Assembly: GCA_029531795.1 (NCBI GenBank)
Contig: JAPEIS010000014.1
Span: forward strand, 620,001-684,000
Direction: 5' to 3'
Length of the DNA stretch: 64,000 nt
DNA from: Sclerotinia nivalis
Taxonomy: Eukaryota > Ascomycota > Leotiomycetes > Helotiales > Sclerotiniaceae
Under the pieces are notes generated by a model, which worked only from the letters and a program-made list of their open reading frames with translations, was not told the origin of the DNA and did not search any database. A program made the position numbers and the translations under genes. Of the stretch, positions 45,543 through 57,269 are shown in pieces. The stretch's first letter is position 1; every line of letters starts with the position of its first letter.

Positions 45543-46169
45543 ATGTCATCTACACATGCCACTCTAGGCGCCGCAGCAGATGAGCGCAAAGCGCGACTTG
45601 CAAAACTCAAATCCCTGAAAAGAAAGCAACCAGCCGACGAAATCGTAGCACCAGAATCCACACGCTCGCCCTCACCACCAGCCTCCCCTGACGTCGCAAA
45701 ACTACACCTCTCGGGACGAAACTACGATGCTGAAGCCAAAGGTCCCAAACTTGGTTTTGAGGCCTCTCCCACATTAGCGCTTGAGAAACCTACACTTGAG
45801 CAGCAAGCTGCAGAGGTTGAGAAGGAAATTAGGAAGAAGGCGGAGGAAGAGGAACAGGATGATAAGGGGGTGGATCTATTCAAATTACAGCCTAAGAAAC
45901 CTAATTGGGACTTGAAGAGGGATTTGGAAAAGAAATTGGAGGTTCTAAATGTACGGACGGAGAATGCGATCGCAAGGCTAGTGAGGGAACGAATTGAAAG
46001 CGCACAAAAGGCGGCTGGGATGAAAGATGGGAAAGGTGCAATAAATGCAAGTGAGGACGGAGAAGAGATGGGGATGGAAGGTCTTGCTTTGGTGGAGGGA
46101 GTCAAGCTACGGGAAAAGGAAGAGGAAGAAGAAGAACGAAGGGAAAGAGAGGATGAAGATCTACAATAA
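45543..46169 (+). CDS. cwf18: Cwf18 / CCDC12 spliceosomal protein
   Basis: A single exon of 208 aa. The N-terminal ATLGAAADERKARLAKLKSL is the family's basic helix. The diagnostic core near residues 115-160 reads DLFKLQPKKPNWDLKRDLEK, then LEVLNVRTENAIARLVRERI. This is the cwf18 domain shared with human CCDC12, a component of the NineTeen-associated spliceosome from B-act to C stages. The C-terminus is acidic with a Glu run. The sense strand is C-rich over the first 180 bp and G-rich afterwards. It converges with the zinc-knuckle gene, 174 bp from stop to stop. Confidence 0.93.
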   Translation: MSSTHATLGAAADERKARLAKLKSLKRKQPADEIVAPESTRSPSPPASPDVAKLHLSGRNYDAEAKGPKLGFEASPTLALEKPTLEQQAAEVEKEIRKKAEEEEQDDKGVDLFKLQPKKPNWDLKRDLEKKLEVLNVRTENAIARLVRERIESAQKAAGMKDGKGAINASEDGEEMGMEGLALVEGVKLREKEEEEEERREREDEDLQ

Positions 46170-46343
46170 GATCAACCTCGAGATTTCTTAATTCGATTGT
46201 ACAAAAGGCATTGCTTTTCCGTAACAGGCATACTATGAGGCGTATGGGCGTCTTAAAAAATCAATATAGATACAAAAATGGCAGATAGCCAAAGGGTATT
46301 TCTCAACTACGCAACCATTCTCGGCCTCTCCTTGCCCTTTTAC

Positions 46344-47495
46344 TCACCGACCCTTATTCATCGCTTGCGTAAGCGCTAGCCTCTTGCTAAAAGGGCTCAT
46401 ACTCCTCTCTCTCAGTGGGCGTGGAGCATGAGTTTCAGAAGATGCGAAAGATTCCCTACGCCCTTCCTTGACCCGAGGCTCATCAAACCGTCTCCTATCA
46501 TTTGAACGGTTTCTTCTGCCTCTATAGGGACTTCGACTTTCAGTTCTTCTCCCACGCACCTCAGGGCTTCGGTCGTTGAATCTCTTTCTCGTACTTCGGC
46601 TATTTGTTCTTTCTCTCGAATTTCTGATGTCTTGTTCTTCCCTAGAACTGTATGAGTCTATGGAAGAGGATGTGTCTCTTCTCCGCTTCGTTCCCGAGTT
46701 CCGTATGTCTTGTCGAGATGGTGGTGGTGAAGGGGAGAAGCTGGGGGTTCTAAGCTTGTGTTGACTGGAGGCTGGTCGGGGTGGTGAATGTGACTGTCTA
46801 GAATCGTATGTATCGGGTGCGGGCCGAGCTTGTCTTGGTGAAGGTGAACGTGACATATTTGTAGATATTGTCGAGACTGACGCTGAAGAAACTGACCGTC
46901 TCCGCTTCGAAGCTCCCATTTCCAAGTCCTCATTTTGTCTCTCGCGTTTGCGGCCTCTTTCCTGCTCCACTTTCGCAAGTTGCTCATCAGCAATGCCCTT
47001 CCTATCATAAGCAGTCAGCACAAGTTTCTAGCCCCATTGTAGACTAAAGTTTTGGCAAATGCGCAATGTCGTAATGCGCCCCCAATATTCGATGCCCCAA
47101 TTGCCTCACCCAGAAGTTAGAGCCTAACAGCATCCTTATAACAGTATCTGGGAGCCATTGGGGGCAAAGAAGGAAGAGTGACCATGCGGGCGTAGCTGAG
47201 CAGAAACACGTACTTTTTCAAAAGATCCTGTGGTACATCACTTGTCAATTTTGGAACAAGCTTGGGATTGGAAAGTTGTTGTGTACGAGAGGGTCGGGAG
47301 ACATATGGACGTTCCTGCGCATTTGCCTTGCATTCATAACTATAGTGCCGTAATGAATAGTTAGCTATGAGGATTCAAACTAATTTAGAACTTGAACATA
47401 TCTTTCTTTAGACATTTTTGGCACGTAGTTGAAGCAGATGCCCTTGAAGGACCCCCAATAGTAGCAGGCCTATTGATGCCATGGTAGCGATTCAT
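46344..47495 (-). CDS. ZCCHC10-like zinc-knuckle protein with RS-rich tail
   Basis: Three exons: 47495 to about 47392, about 47348 (or 47339) to 47214, and 47001..46344; roughly 295-298 aa. It starts MNRYHGINRPATIGGPSRAS, then a zinc-knuckle region TTCQKCLKKDMFK-HYSYECK followed by ERPYVSRPSRTQQLSNPKL. This is the ZCCHC10 signature (C-x2-C, H-x4-C, then RPSRTQ.L). The long C-terminus is Arg/Ser/Pro-rich, like splicing-related RS proteins. The first intron is problematic: a canonical AG acceptor gives DMF-N-YEC and loses the metal-binding His, while the conserved HYSYEC needs an intron ending CG. Intron 2 is 210 bp, long for this window. It converges on cwf18. Its role is inferred to be nuclear RNA metabolism. 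Confidence 0.8.
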
Positions 47496-48546
47496 AATAT
47501 CGGTGTTTTGCTTGGTGATGTTGTAGTGTTAACAAGCAAGTGGTTGAAGAGAAGTATTTTGAATTTGTAGAATGAATTTATATGCTGCTAATCCTGGAGG
47601 ACTGGATTGGGGACTTTAGGAGCTTCAAATGAGCTTCCACCTGAGTAGGGTGTAATATAGAACCTCTTTGGTTGACCTTATCCGTGGACTGTTTCTGCAA
47701 TACCAATAGGATAATTCAGGAAAAGGAGTTCAGCAAACAAAGTAGAGTTTGTCTAGGTACCTAGATATATTTTGGGCAAAATGCCTAGAGATATTGTGGT
47801 AATGCAATATTGTTTTTATGAATATTTCTTCTTCTCATCATCAATGATTTATCACATCGATCAATCAAGGTCATCTTTGCTGCTTTGATCAATAATTATT
47901 TAACATCGAGTTTAACATTGAGAGCCCCACTCTAAATTCAGGATTCCCGCTAAAGAATTCTCGGGGCAGCCTTAGCCTTAACTTCTTGTGTGAACGTCCA
48001 CCACCGGGGCCAGCACAATCAAATCAATGATTTGATGATGCACCTTGGAGATTTTTGAAATCTCCTATGTGAACATCACCTTTATCCCGACATACCACGA
48101 GATACGAGATACGAGATATCCAAATATCAAATACCCAGCAAACTCTTACAGTATCTTGATACGATACTGTGAGTTATTTGGGCGGAATTAGTTTGCCGGT
48201 AATAGGAGTATCGGCGTATCAATTATCTTTGAAGGAAGTGGGTTGTACCAAAAACCACATCAGGACTTCCACCAGTCAATTCGGTACTGAAAAGCGAATA
48301 CTCTGAAAAGAACGAAAACTTTCAATCCAAATTATTATTTTACAAAAGCTTGTCTGCAACGACAATGACTAGATGTCACTTCTTTGCATTGAACGCTTTT
48401 GTTAATCTACTCCCTTAATCTACATCACTTCGAAAGTATTTACTCTTCAACCGCTCCTCCACCAATTTGCGATTTCGACATTGTCCAATCCGGACATCTA
48501 CACTCATTTCCGCGATTTGATTGACTATTAAAGTATACTCTTTATC
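47496..48546. other. Intergenic between divergent genes, about 1 kb
   Basis: Upstream of the zinc-knuckle gene and of the R3H gene. It holds a perfect 8-bp hairpin GGAGATTT-TTG-AAATCTCC at 48046-48064 and an ACGAGATACGAGATACGAGA repeat near 48098-48117. No gene is supported. Confidence 0.45.
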
Positions 48547-51250
48547 ATGGCTACTGCGCCAATGACGACAGACCCCTCGAGGCTGTCATTCGCAAAGGTG
48601 CGCAATCTATCAGGTATTCCCTCGGACCATTTGGTGACTTGTCACCGGTGGACTTATGGATTCGCTATCATATCTAAGTGCTTTGCTAACAAGATTGATC
48701 ATAGGTTGCTGCTTCAGCTGGGAAGGATAATGTAGCTCTCGCTTCTTTCGCAAAAATTGCTGCCTCTTCAACTGCTGTACGAGATACGAAACCTGAGAAT
48801 ATAGCTCCAACTGTACATGAGAGTAAAAATACAGACAAGCCTAGTGCTACAAGCAATGATATTGGCATGACCACTCTCAAGGAAACCATCGCGGCGACAA
48901 ACAATCAAACTTCAAAGAACGGGACGGTTGCAGAGAGCAAACCTATGGTTGCTAAGAAGGAACCTGATTTGGCGGATACAGTCAAAGCGATGCATATCCG
49001 TGATATTACACCAAGTCTTGTTGTCAATGGTTCGGGGATAGCACCTGCTACCCACAAACGAGACTTGGGAGAAGGTTTTCCCGATGATCCATTTCAGAGA
49101 ACAGAATCCGGGTCCGATCTGGGTACGAAGCCTCCAAGCTTGGATGGAAAGAGCATAACTTCAGGTACAACGTTCGCTTTGGATGAGAAGGAGTCCTTAC
49201 GCCCCGACGATAGCGCAAGCGTAAAAGCAGCTGAAGATGATGATACATTTTCGGGTCGCGGTTCCATCGTTGCCGGCTCTAGGATTGGGTCTGAAGCAGC
49301 TGCAAGAGCTTATCGTGCTCAATTTTACGAAGCCCCTGATCGACGTAGTATCCAACTCATGCAGGAGCGCCAAACCCAGGGCATTGTTACTCCCCAAAGT
49401 GGATCATCCGGACAGCAAACCACAGATGATAAACCTAAGCCGCTTGTAGGTCCAGCAGGATCAACTGAAGCGTTTACACTGTTCTATCGCCAGACTCCGG
49501 ATGAAAAACTTCTAGAGGCACTGGAATCACCAAAGGACCGCATATTTCTGCTTCGTCTTGAGCAAGATGTTATTGAGTTTGTGAAGGATTCTAAGTAAGG
49601 GCTAGGCCCTGGCTAACGATCGTTGTTGTATGACTAACATGCTTACAGGGAGCCTTTCATTGATCTGCCACCATGCAACTCGTTCTGCAGAATGCTAACT
49701 CACAAGTTGGCGGATTACTACCACATGACACATCAAGTTGATGCTGTCGTTGGAGCAGTTCGTATCTTTAGAACGCCATTCTGCAGAATTCCGCCATCTT
49801 TGACGAGCATCTCCAACCCACCTACTACTGGGAATACCCCTCCTCCTAACCTACCTGCCATGAAAATTATGCGTAGAGGTGGTGATGGTGATACTGGACC
49901 CAGCCCTTCAAAAGCTACTTCCGAGACGGGAAGCGAAGCCAAAGAAAAAGCACAGTCCGCTAAAGAAAAGTATGATATCTTACATCCTTATCATGATTTT
50001 GGGGCTGACTTTAATTGAAGACTTTCGCGAGAGGAGCGAGAAGCCGTTTATCTTGCAGCCCGGGAACGAATCTTCGGCAAAGAAGATAAATCTGGCGACG
50101 CCACACCAGGTAAGTTTTCAAAGATCTGTCTTGAGACAATTATGTCGGATTGCTAATAATGATCTAGAAACCGAAGAAGGTAATGAGATGTCACGTTCCA
50201 GCTCTGTTTCCACAAAAGACAAGGGCAAGAGGGGTAAAGTTGGAAAGCAGCGTCGTGATGACTCCGAAGGCTTCGACGTTCGATCTCAGTACACCCCGTA
50301 CTTTCCACAACAACAAACTCAACCAGCTTGGATCCCAACCCAAAACTACACCGCAATGGGAGTTCAGCAATACAATGGTGTCATGCCCAACAATTATCAA
50401 AGCCAAATGCAACCTCAATTTGTTCCACCTCCGCAACCATTTAATCCTGCAATGATGAACAATGGAAATATGCAATCATACAATAATATGCCACCACCGG
50501 TAAGTTAAATCACTTTCCGTTGATATAATGTGTTTACTGACATTCGATCAGCAATTTCCTCAGCAAAGTCAGCCACGTTATCAACCTCATAGTGCTCCAA
50601 TCACAACATACGGTACACCTGCACAGTCTCCACAGCCTCCGCAACAATGGATTCCACAAAATCAATACCCTAGTGCTCCGTATCAATCACGAGGACCTGT
50701 TACAGGAGGACCACCCAACACTATTCCTTACGCTTTTGGACAATTGCCTAGCACGGCGAACCCAGCCGATCCTAAAAGTCAACACCCGATTCCTGGAAGT
50801 TTCATAAATAGGCACGCGTTCAACCCAAAGACTCAGTCATTTGTCCCCGGCAATCAAGGTCTTCCGATTCCGCAGCCCATGTCTCATCATGGGTCTCCTC
50901 ACCACGGTTCTCCACACCATGGATCCCCACATCTTGGATCTCCACACCTATCTTACAGCAACTTCTCTCCTCCTCAACAACAGTATGGGGCTGGAATGGG
51001 TTATAGCATGGCGAGACAAGGATCGAACAACTCCTTGCCTTCGTATCATGCATCTCCACACATGGCACATAGGCCAATGATGCATCAGAATATGCCGCAA
51101 GGTCATCCTCAAGGTTTACCACAAGCTATGCCTCATGGTATGCCACAAGGAATGCCACAGGGTCCAGTGCTCAATGGCCAAGTTGGAAGTCACCTCCCCA
51201 ATTTTGGCAACCCGGCAACTTTACCTCCAAAGCCTCCGACTGGCGTTTAG
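48547..51250 (+). CDS. R3H-SUZ domain RNA-binding protein
   Basis: Six exons, 48547..48597, 48705..49594, 49649..49969, 50021..50109, 50168..50499 and 50552..51250, encode 793 aa. The R3H domain lies near residues 290-365 (DRIFLLRLEQDVIEFV, EPFIDLPPCNSFCRMLTHKLADYYHM); the signature R-x3-H is in FCRMLTHK. A SUZ-type motif follows (MKIMRRGGDG, then LSREEREAVYLAARERIFG). R3H-SUZ proteins bind single-stranded RNA or DNA and act in mRNA control, as in human R3HDM1/2 and ARPP21. The C-terminal 450 residues are prion-like: Gln/Pro/Asn/Met/Tyr-rich, with SPHHG repeats and MPQG/MPHG repeats. A role in cytoplasmic mRNP granules is inference. Splicing is supported by the domain spanning exons 2 to 4 without a gap. 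Confidence 0.88.
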
Positions 51251-51850
51251 GTGTCTTTTGAGGGATTACGGATATTCTGTGATGAACAAACGGTGGCGTA
51301 TGGTAGCATTGGTGGAGTTAGTGGGAAATATGGGCATTAAAACGAACTCATTTTAAGTACCAGGTTTATATTGGCTGATAGACCCACGATTACAAATACA
51401 ATACATTTGATTATACTGTTCAATTTACATCGCGCTTCCTAGGGAATAACGAGTTGACTGACATGAACAACTCAAATTAGCACGTTATGATTCAAGTATG
51501 CCCCTGAGCTTTAATGCAGAGGGTCTCGGCGGCACCCAAACCTCGTTAACTATGCTACCCTGCCCTCAACCATCCTGATTTTCACACTCCTTGATGCTCG
51601 ACAATTAGAAACTGAAATCCATTGAAGTCATTTGTGTCGAGTCATCCATTATTTAGATTACGAGAGAACATGCACATGTACCAATTATGGCTTATTTTTT
51701 TTTCTCCTACGAAAGTGTGACGGTGACATAAAAACGATAATTTTGAAATTCTATAAGAATCGGCCTAGAGCCTACCTGAACGCCATACTTTTCCATCCAC
51801 ATGCACAGAGATTGTAATTTATGGAAAGGCTTTATTTTTATCATCGTCTA
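51251..51850. other. Intergenic between converging genes
   Basis: 3' flanks of the R3H and eIF3f genes; nothing recognisable. Confidence 0.4.
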
Positions 51851-53016
51851 CTACTCAACGGGTTCCCTTGGCTCTCTTGATTCTCTTGGCTCCCTGGGCT
51901 CTCGTGTTTGTCCGCCTCCTCGGCCGCCTCCTCTTCCTCCACGCTTGCCACCTCTCTGTCCACGCTGCTCGGATTTCTCGCCTCCTTCTCCGCTGCCGGA
52001 TGTGGCAAGGACATCTGAACCTCCCATGGTGAGAGTTGCGGTAGCCAATCTTTGGGAAAGGTCGATTTGAGTGCGGATAGTGTTGGCAAGGTAAGAAACG
52101 ACCAAGACATCTTGGATGTGGTTGTTGAAGTCACGCTCAATGTCTTGAACATCAACCTTTGGTGCCAAGGACAAAGCATTCATGAGGAATTGGCCAAGCG
52201 CATTCGATGGCTCTCTTTCTTCGTCCAAGACTGAACTGACGTATTCGGATACTCTCTCCAAAAGATCAATGGTTTGGTCAACAGCTCGCTCCAAACCTTC
52301 AATATCAGAAACTACAGGTGCGGCACGACTCTCGCTGTCCTTGGCACCAGAAATCAACTCCAAACCACTTTTCTCGGATTCACCATATCGAATCTCATAT
52401 GGTACTGGAATGAAAAGACAACTCTCAGCCGCCCTCTCAGCATTTACACCAACCGGTGCACTGATATATGCCTTTGCCTCAATTTCCTTTCCAGCCTCGG
52501 TGCTAACAGTCAAATGAACAGCCGGGTGAGGGAAAGTTCCAGTTTCGGGACTAGCGAAGAAGTTTTGAATCAAGGCGCTGAAGCTGTTGAGTTCAAGAGA
52601 AGTCGTGTACCATCCCAAAAGCACTTCGCGAGGATTGGCCTTCAATTGTAAAGCGAGCATGTTCTTTTGATACTCGACATCGACTTCAACTTGGTCTTCG
52701 GTCTCGGTGTGGGGAATGGCGAAACAGTTGCGCACTTCACACTCCATGCCATCTTCAGAGCGGATTCCGAGGAGTGCACCGATTACACGTGGGGTTTGGG
52801 TGACGCTGGTATCGCGACGGATGGCATGATCGAGGATGGAAAATACGGCCTATTTTAATACTTGTTAGTCTCTGCAGAAGGGAATTTTAGGGCAGGAAAA
52901 AAACGTACTTGGGGTTGAATTATAACATTTAAAGGTGCGGTGGTGGGCTGAACACCAATGGAAGCGGGAGCGAGTGGCCGCGCGAGATGAAGGAAGGACT
53001 GTGTACCGACTGCCAT
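51851..53016 (-). CDS. eif3f: Translation initiation factor eIF3 subunit F
   Basis: Two exons, 53016..52909 and 52849..51851, encode 368 aa. An MPN domain covers about residues 25-170: [42 protein letters not shown] and [12 protein letters not shown]. The catalytic HxH...D of active JAMM enzymes is replaced by GWYTTS, so it is the inactive MPN-minus type expected of eIF3f. Helices near [21 protein letters not shown] match the MIF4G-adjacent C-terminal region. It is part of the eIF3 octameric core recruiting mRNA to the 40S ribosome; budding yeast lacks it. The last 40 residues form an unusual RGG/GGRGGG plus REPREP repeat tail. It is divergent from utp25 with 460 bp between starts. Confidence 0.95.
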
Positions 53017-53476
53017 GCTGGGCTAAAATTATTTCGGTATCGAGTCTGGCGGACGAGTGTGGTGTTCAGGTCTGAGATGGGAATGTCCTCGTCGTCGTCG
53101 ATTGCAAACCAGTTGCGCAAGTGGGATTTTTGTGTGGGCGCGGCGCAAGGATCTAATTTCGCGCTAAGATAAGCTTTCGTTAAAGTTGTGAAGAATTTCC
53201 CCTCGATTTGTGATTTATATAACTGAATGCTCAAAGAATGGATTGAGATAATTGAAGATTGGTTATTTGGATTTGGCTATTTGAAAGCTATAGATTTTTA
53301 CTTTTTTAGCATTGTTCTTAACAATAACATTGATTCCAAAGTCGATAATCTTTGATCCAAAACTTTTTTTTACTGAGCCCTGATGACGCTAAGATAAGGA
53401 TTCGCCAGAACTTTTTTTTGTACCAGCCATTGAGCATTGAGTATTTCGACTTACATTTATATTTCACAACAAAAAG
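53017..53476. promoter_or_regulatory. Shared upstream region of eif3f and utp25
   Basis: 460 bp between divergent starts of two translation/ribosome genes; AT-rich towards utp25. No element is recognised. Confidence 0.45.
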
Positions 53477-55733
53477 ATGGCTTTTGGACAGAGAAATACT
53501 TCTAGAGGAGGTCGCGGTGGTGGCGGAAGCAGTTTTAGAGGTCGAGGAGGTAGTAGAGGTGGTCCACGAGGAAGGGGCGGGTTGAGAGGAGGAAGAGGAA
53601 GGCCTGTATTTGACAGTGCTAGATTAGCACAGCAAAAAGAAGAGTAAGTATATTTCAATTAATCAGATTGGACAACTTGCTCATATATATAGGGGCGAAG
53701 AAAGCAATTCAGAGTCCGAAGAATCAAGCCAGGATGAAGCTATGGAGAGTGAAGAGGAATCTAGCGACGACGATGATGAGAAACCAGCACCAGCTGTAAA
53801 GTCCTATGCGGCTTTAATGCAGAGTTTTACTGCTGATTCTGCGCCACAAGCTAAGCGGAGGAAACTCAATGTTGATAAAGAGGAAAAGCAAGACGAAGAG
53901 GCGGACCTCATGGACCAGGATGCAAATGATGCGGATCATGTTGAAGAAGCAGAAGAGGGTCCCGAAACTGCGACAGATGGCCTACTCGAAGATGATGAAG
54001 AAGAAGACAACTTGGATCCTTTTGAAGCTCATTTCGCCAACCCGGATGATAATATATTATCAAGGAGGTTACAACATTTGGAAAACGGACAATGGGCCAT
54101 TCAAAAGTCAATACTTGCAAAGGTTGGAAAAGCTATTACGAGTATTCCAGGCGATGATGAAGCAAAGCAGACGAAATCAACGATTATCAATAGTCCTGAA
54201 GAGCTCAAATTGAAGCAAAAGTTGGCCGGCGTCATCAAGAAGCAATGCCCGACATTTGATACATTGGAAAAGTCCATATCTCCTCTGATATTTGGCTATC
54301 AGGACTTACTGTTTTGTGAGCGCAACACATCTAATGCAGAAAGTCTGAGAAGGTTGACTTGTCTCCATGCTGTAAATCATGTGTTCAAGTAAGTCAGCCC
54401 CTTTTCGCTGTAAGCGTAATCTAATGATATCAGGACTCGAGATCGTGTCATTAAAAACAATTCTCGCCTTGCCCGAGAAGATAACAGCGATGACTTAGAA
54501 CTACGAGATCAGGGCTTCACGAGACCTAAGGTTCTTATGCTTTTGCCTACTCGCGAATCTTGCGTTAGAATGGTGGATATGATCACTTCATTATGTGAAC
54601 CGGATCAACAAGAGAATCGAAAACGTTTCAATGATTCGTATGTCGATAAAGAGGAGAAATATTCCACTGATAAACCAGAAGATTTTCGAGAACTCTTTGC
54701 AGGCAACGATGATGATATGTTTCGTCTCGGTTTGAAATTTACAAGAAAGACTATCAAGTATTTCTCTCAGTTTTATAATTCTGATATCATCTTCGCAAGT
54801 CCTCTTGGTCTGAGAATGGCCATCGGAAATGAAGATGCGAAGAAAGTAGATCATGACTTTCTCAGTTCGATTGAGATGGTCATAGTTGATCAAGCTGATG
54901 CTCTTCTCATGCAGAACTGGGAGCATGTTGAATTTATCTTTGACCATCTCAATCTTCAGCCAAAAGAAGCTCATGGTTGTGATTTCAGTCGTGTAAGAAG
55001 TTGGTATTTGGATAACAATGCTAAATACTTCCGTCAAACTATCGCTTTGGCGGGATTCAATACACCAGAGCTTAATACCATGTTTTATAACCAATCTAAG
55101 AACTGGGCAGGGAAAGTCAAAGTCAGCTCGAATTATCCAGGAGCTATTCAGGAATTGGGTTTGAAGGTTAAACAGACTTTCTCACGACTCGACTCTCAAT
55201 CATTCGCCTCAGACCCAGATTCGCGTTTCGAATATTTTACTTCGGCAATAATACCTACTTTGACCCGTAGAAGTAAGGATAGTGCAGGAACTCTTCTATT
55301 TATCCCCTCATATCTAGATTTCGTCCGAGTGAGAAATTATTTTTCAACATCGGCTACCACGAGCACTTTGTCTTTTGGCAGTATTTCTGAATACACCACA
55401 CCAAAAGAAGTTGCGAGAGCAAGATCCCATTTCTACAGTGGTCGACACACCGTTTTACTCTATACAGAAAGAGCCCATCATTTCCGAAGATATCAAGTCA
55501 GAGGTGTTAAAAAGGTTATCATGTACGGATTACCCGATAACCCTATCTTCTACAAGGAAATCGTAGGAGGGTATATGGGTAGAAGTGTGAGAGAAGGCGA
55601 TCTAGAACCTGGAGATGGAAGTGTACGAGTGGTGTTTTCTAAATGGGATGTTATGAAATTGGAAAGAATAGCGGGCACGGAAAGGGTTGGGAAAATGATC
55701 AAGGAGAAAGGCGATACTTTTGATTTCTTATAA
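53477..55733 (+). CDS. utp25: Utp25, small-subunit processome DEAD-like protein
   Basis: Three exons, 53477..53643, 53693..54388 and 54434..55733, give 720 aa. The N-terminal 55 residues are a glycine/arginine-rich (GAR) segment made of RGG and RGR units, as in nucleolar proteins. A Ser/Glu/Asp-rich acidic part follows (about 57-160), then the Utp25 core: [107 protein letters not shown] and [20 protein letters not shown]. The helicase-like fold lacks a Walker A and an intact DEAD box (VIVDQAD), so it is likely inactive as an ATPase. It binds U3-containing pre-ribosomes during early 18S rRNA processing. Confidence 0.95.
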
Positions 55734-56134
55734 TACCCTTTCTAGCTGGTTAATTTTTGGGTCTTGATATCCGTTGATGTAATATAGATGTGGAAAAACG
55801 CCTTGTCCATGCAAATCTTACTTCGGTACATATACATTTGGTACTTTGTGAACCATATTGCCCATGACCATTTCCCTTTCTTTGGCTTCAATTATCCACT
55901 TTGAATCTGCTCCAGGACTGTGGTGATAGAAGTCCATCGTTGCTTGGAGACAACTTGAAGTAATGGATGTATCGTGGCTATGGCGCATGGTCTCAGAATT
56001 CTGATTTGTACATCCCTCCACACCAAACCATTTAGACATTGATAACCCAGCCCTGCCCAAATACCTGCCTACTAAGCCAAACCACATGCCCTCCAACCAC
56101 GTAAACATCCATCCCCTCCCCTCCCAAAAACCCT
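55734..56134. other. Intergenic between converging genes
   Basis: 3' flanks of utp25 and bL17m; nothing recognisable. A short minus-strand frame read here is unsupported. Confidence 0.4.
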
Positions 56135-56910
56135 CTAAATAAACCCACCCCACCTCCTCTCCCTCCTCCTCTTCCCCTCCAATCCCCCCTGCTCCCCCAC
56201 CCCATCAAACGGCACATCCTCCCTCCTCATCTTCCTCCCCAACCCCAATTGTCCCACCTTCCCCACAAACTTCTCAAACGCCTCTTCACCCCCCTCTCGA
56301 AACTGCGTCACCTTTTCTATATTCCTCTCCGTAATATCATTCAGCGGGATCTTTTCGCTGCGGAATCGTGCGACGGTTCGCGCCGTCATCGCCCAGCGCG
56401 TATCTTTTGGTCCGTCCACGAGTTCGAGAATGGCGCTGGGTGCTTGGTCTGGTTTGAGCGGTTCGATGCGTAGGACGCGTGTGTAACCTCCTGGACGTTG
56501 GGCGTAGCGTTCGCGGAGGGGCCCGAAGAGTTTGGGGAGGAGGTCGTGGGGGGTCTGGAATTTTGGGTTAGTAGGTGTATATATACAATTCCAATTTCCA
56601 TATAAAGAAATATAGAAATCCATATCCATCCATCACATCTCCTCATTAACCTTCCCCTCCCTCAAATCCAACCAAAACAAAAATAAAAACTCACAAAAAA
56701 TATACTCAGCGCCCTCCTCTTACTAGCCTCCGTATTTTTCTTCCCCAACGTAATCAATTGCTCCGCCAATCTCTGCGCTTCCTTCGCTTTCGGATATGTA
56801 GTCGAGATAGATTCATGTGTAAAGAGCGACGTAACAAGATTTCTAAGAAGCGCTTGTCGATGCGAAGAGGTGCGGCCCAGATGCCTATATTTCATGCGCC
56901 CGCCTGCCAT
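56135..56910 (-). CDS. mrpl17: Mitochondrial large-subunit ribosomal protein bL17m
   Basis: Two exons, 56910..56695 and 56554..56135, encode 211 aa. The start [20 protein letters not shown] and [20 protein letters not shown], then [17 protein letters not shown], are the bacterial L17 signature with only a minimal presequence. Exon 2 begins [20 protein letters not shown], with [11 protein letters not shown] completing the L17 core. A fungal extension of about 100 residues ends in a basic tail ([12 protein letters not shown]). It sits near the polypeptide exit tunnel of the mitoribosome. The exon 2 sense strand is C-rich at its start and G-rich at its end. It is divergent from mic12 with 359 bp between starts. 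Confidence 0.94.
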
Positions 56911-57269
56911 TTTGTATTTGTTGTTATTTACGAAGTGGGAAAGGTCGTGGGTTATATGGTTGGGTGGACGAGGGGGAGGAGAGGTGGTTGATGGACGAGG
57001 CGGAAAAGTTTTGGCGAGGCCGAAGGTTAGAAAAGATTGGGATTCGGCCCGCGACGTCAAAATTCTTGGTGGTGGGCTGGCTGGCTTTCTTTCTTTACCT
57101 ACTGGGTATTTATCAACGACATCACTCTATCCTAAGTAACTCTATCACGCAACGCTCTTTCGAGCTATTAATTTGTCAATTGATTTTTCATATCTCCATA
57201 CGAGTTGAGAAATAAGAGTCGTTTTATCATATTGAAAAGCGCAATCGGCGCACTCAGTTCAACGCAAAT
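56911..57269. promoter_or_regulatory. Shared upstream region of mrpl17 and mic12
   Basis: 359 bp between divergent starts, both products mitochondrial. No motif is defined by eye. Confidence 0.45.

Noticed and set aside
48046..48064. Perfect hairpin GGAGATTT-TTG-AAATCTCC as a terminator
   Set aside because: Intrinsic terminators do not apply to nuclear Pol II genes, and an 8-bp palindrome is expected by chance in 64 kb.
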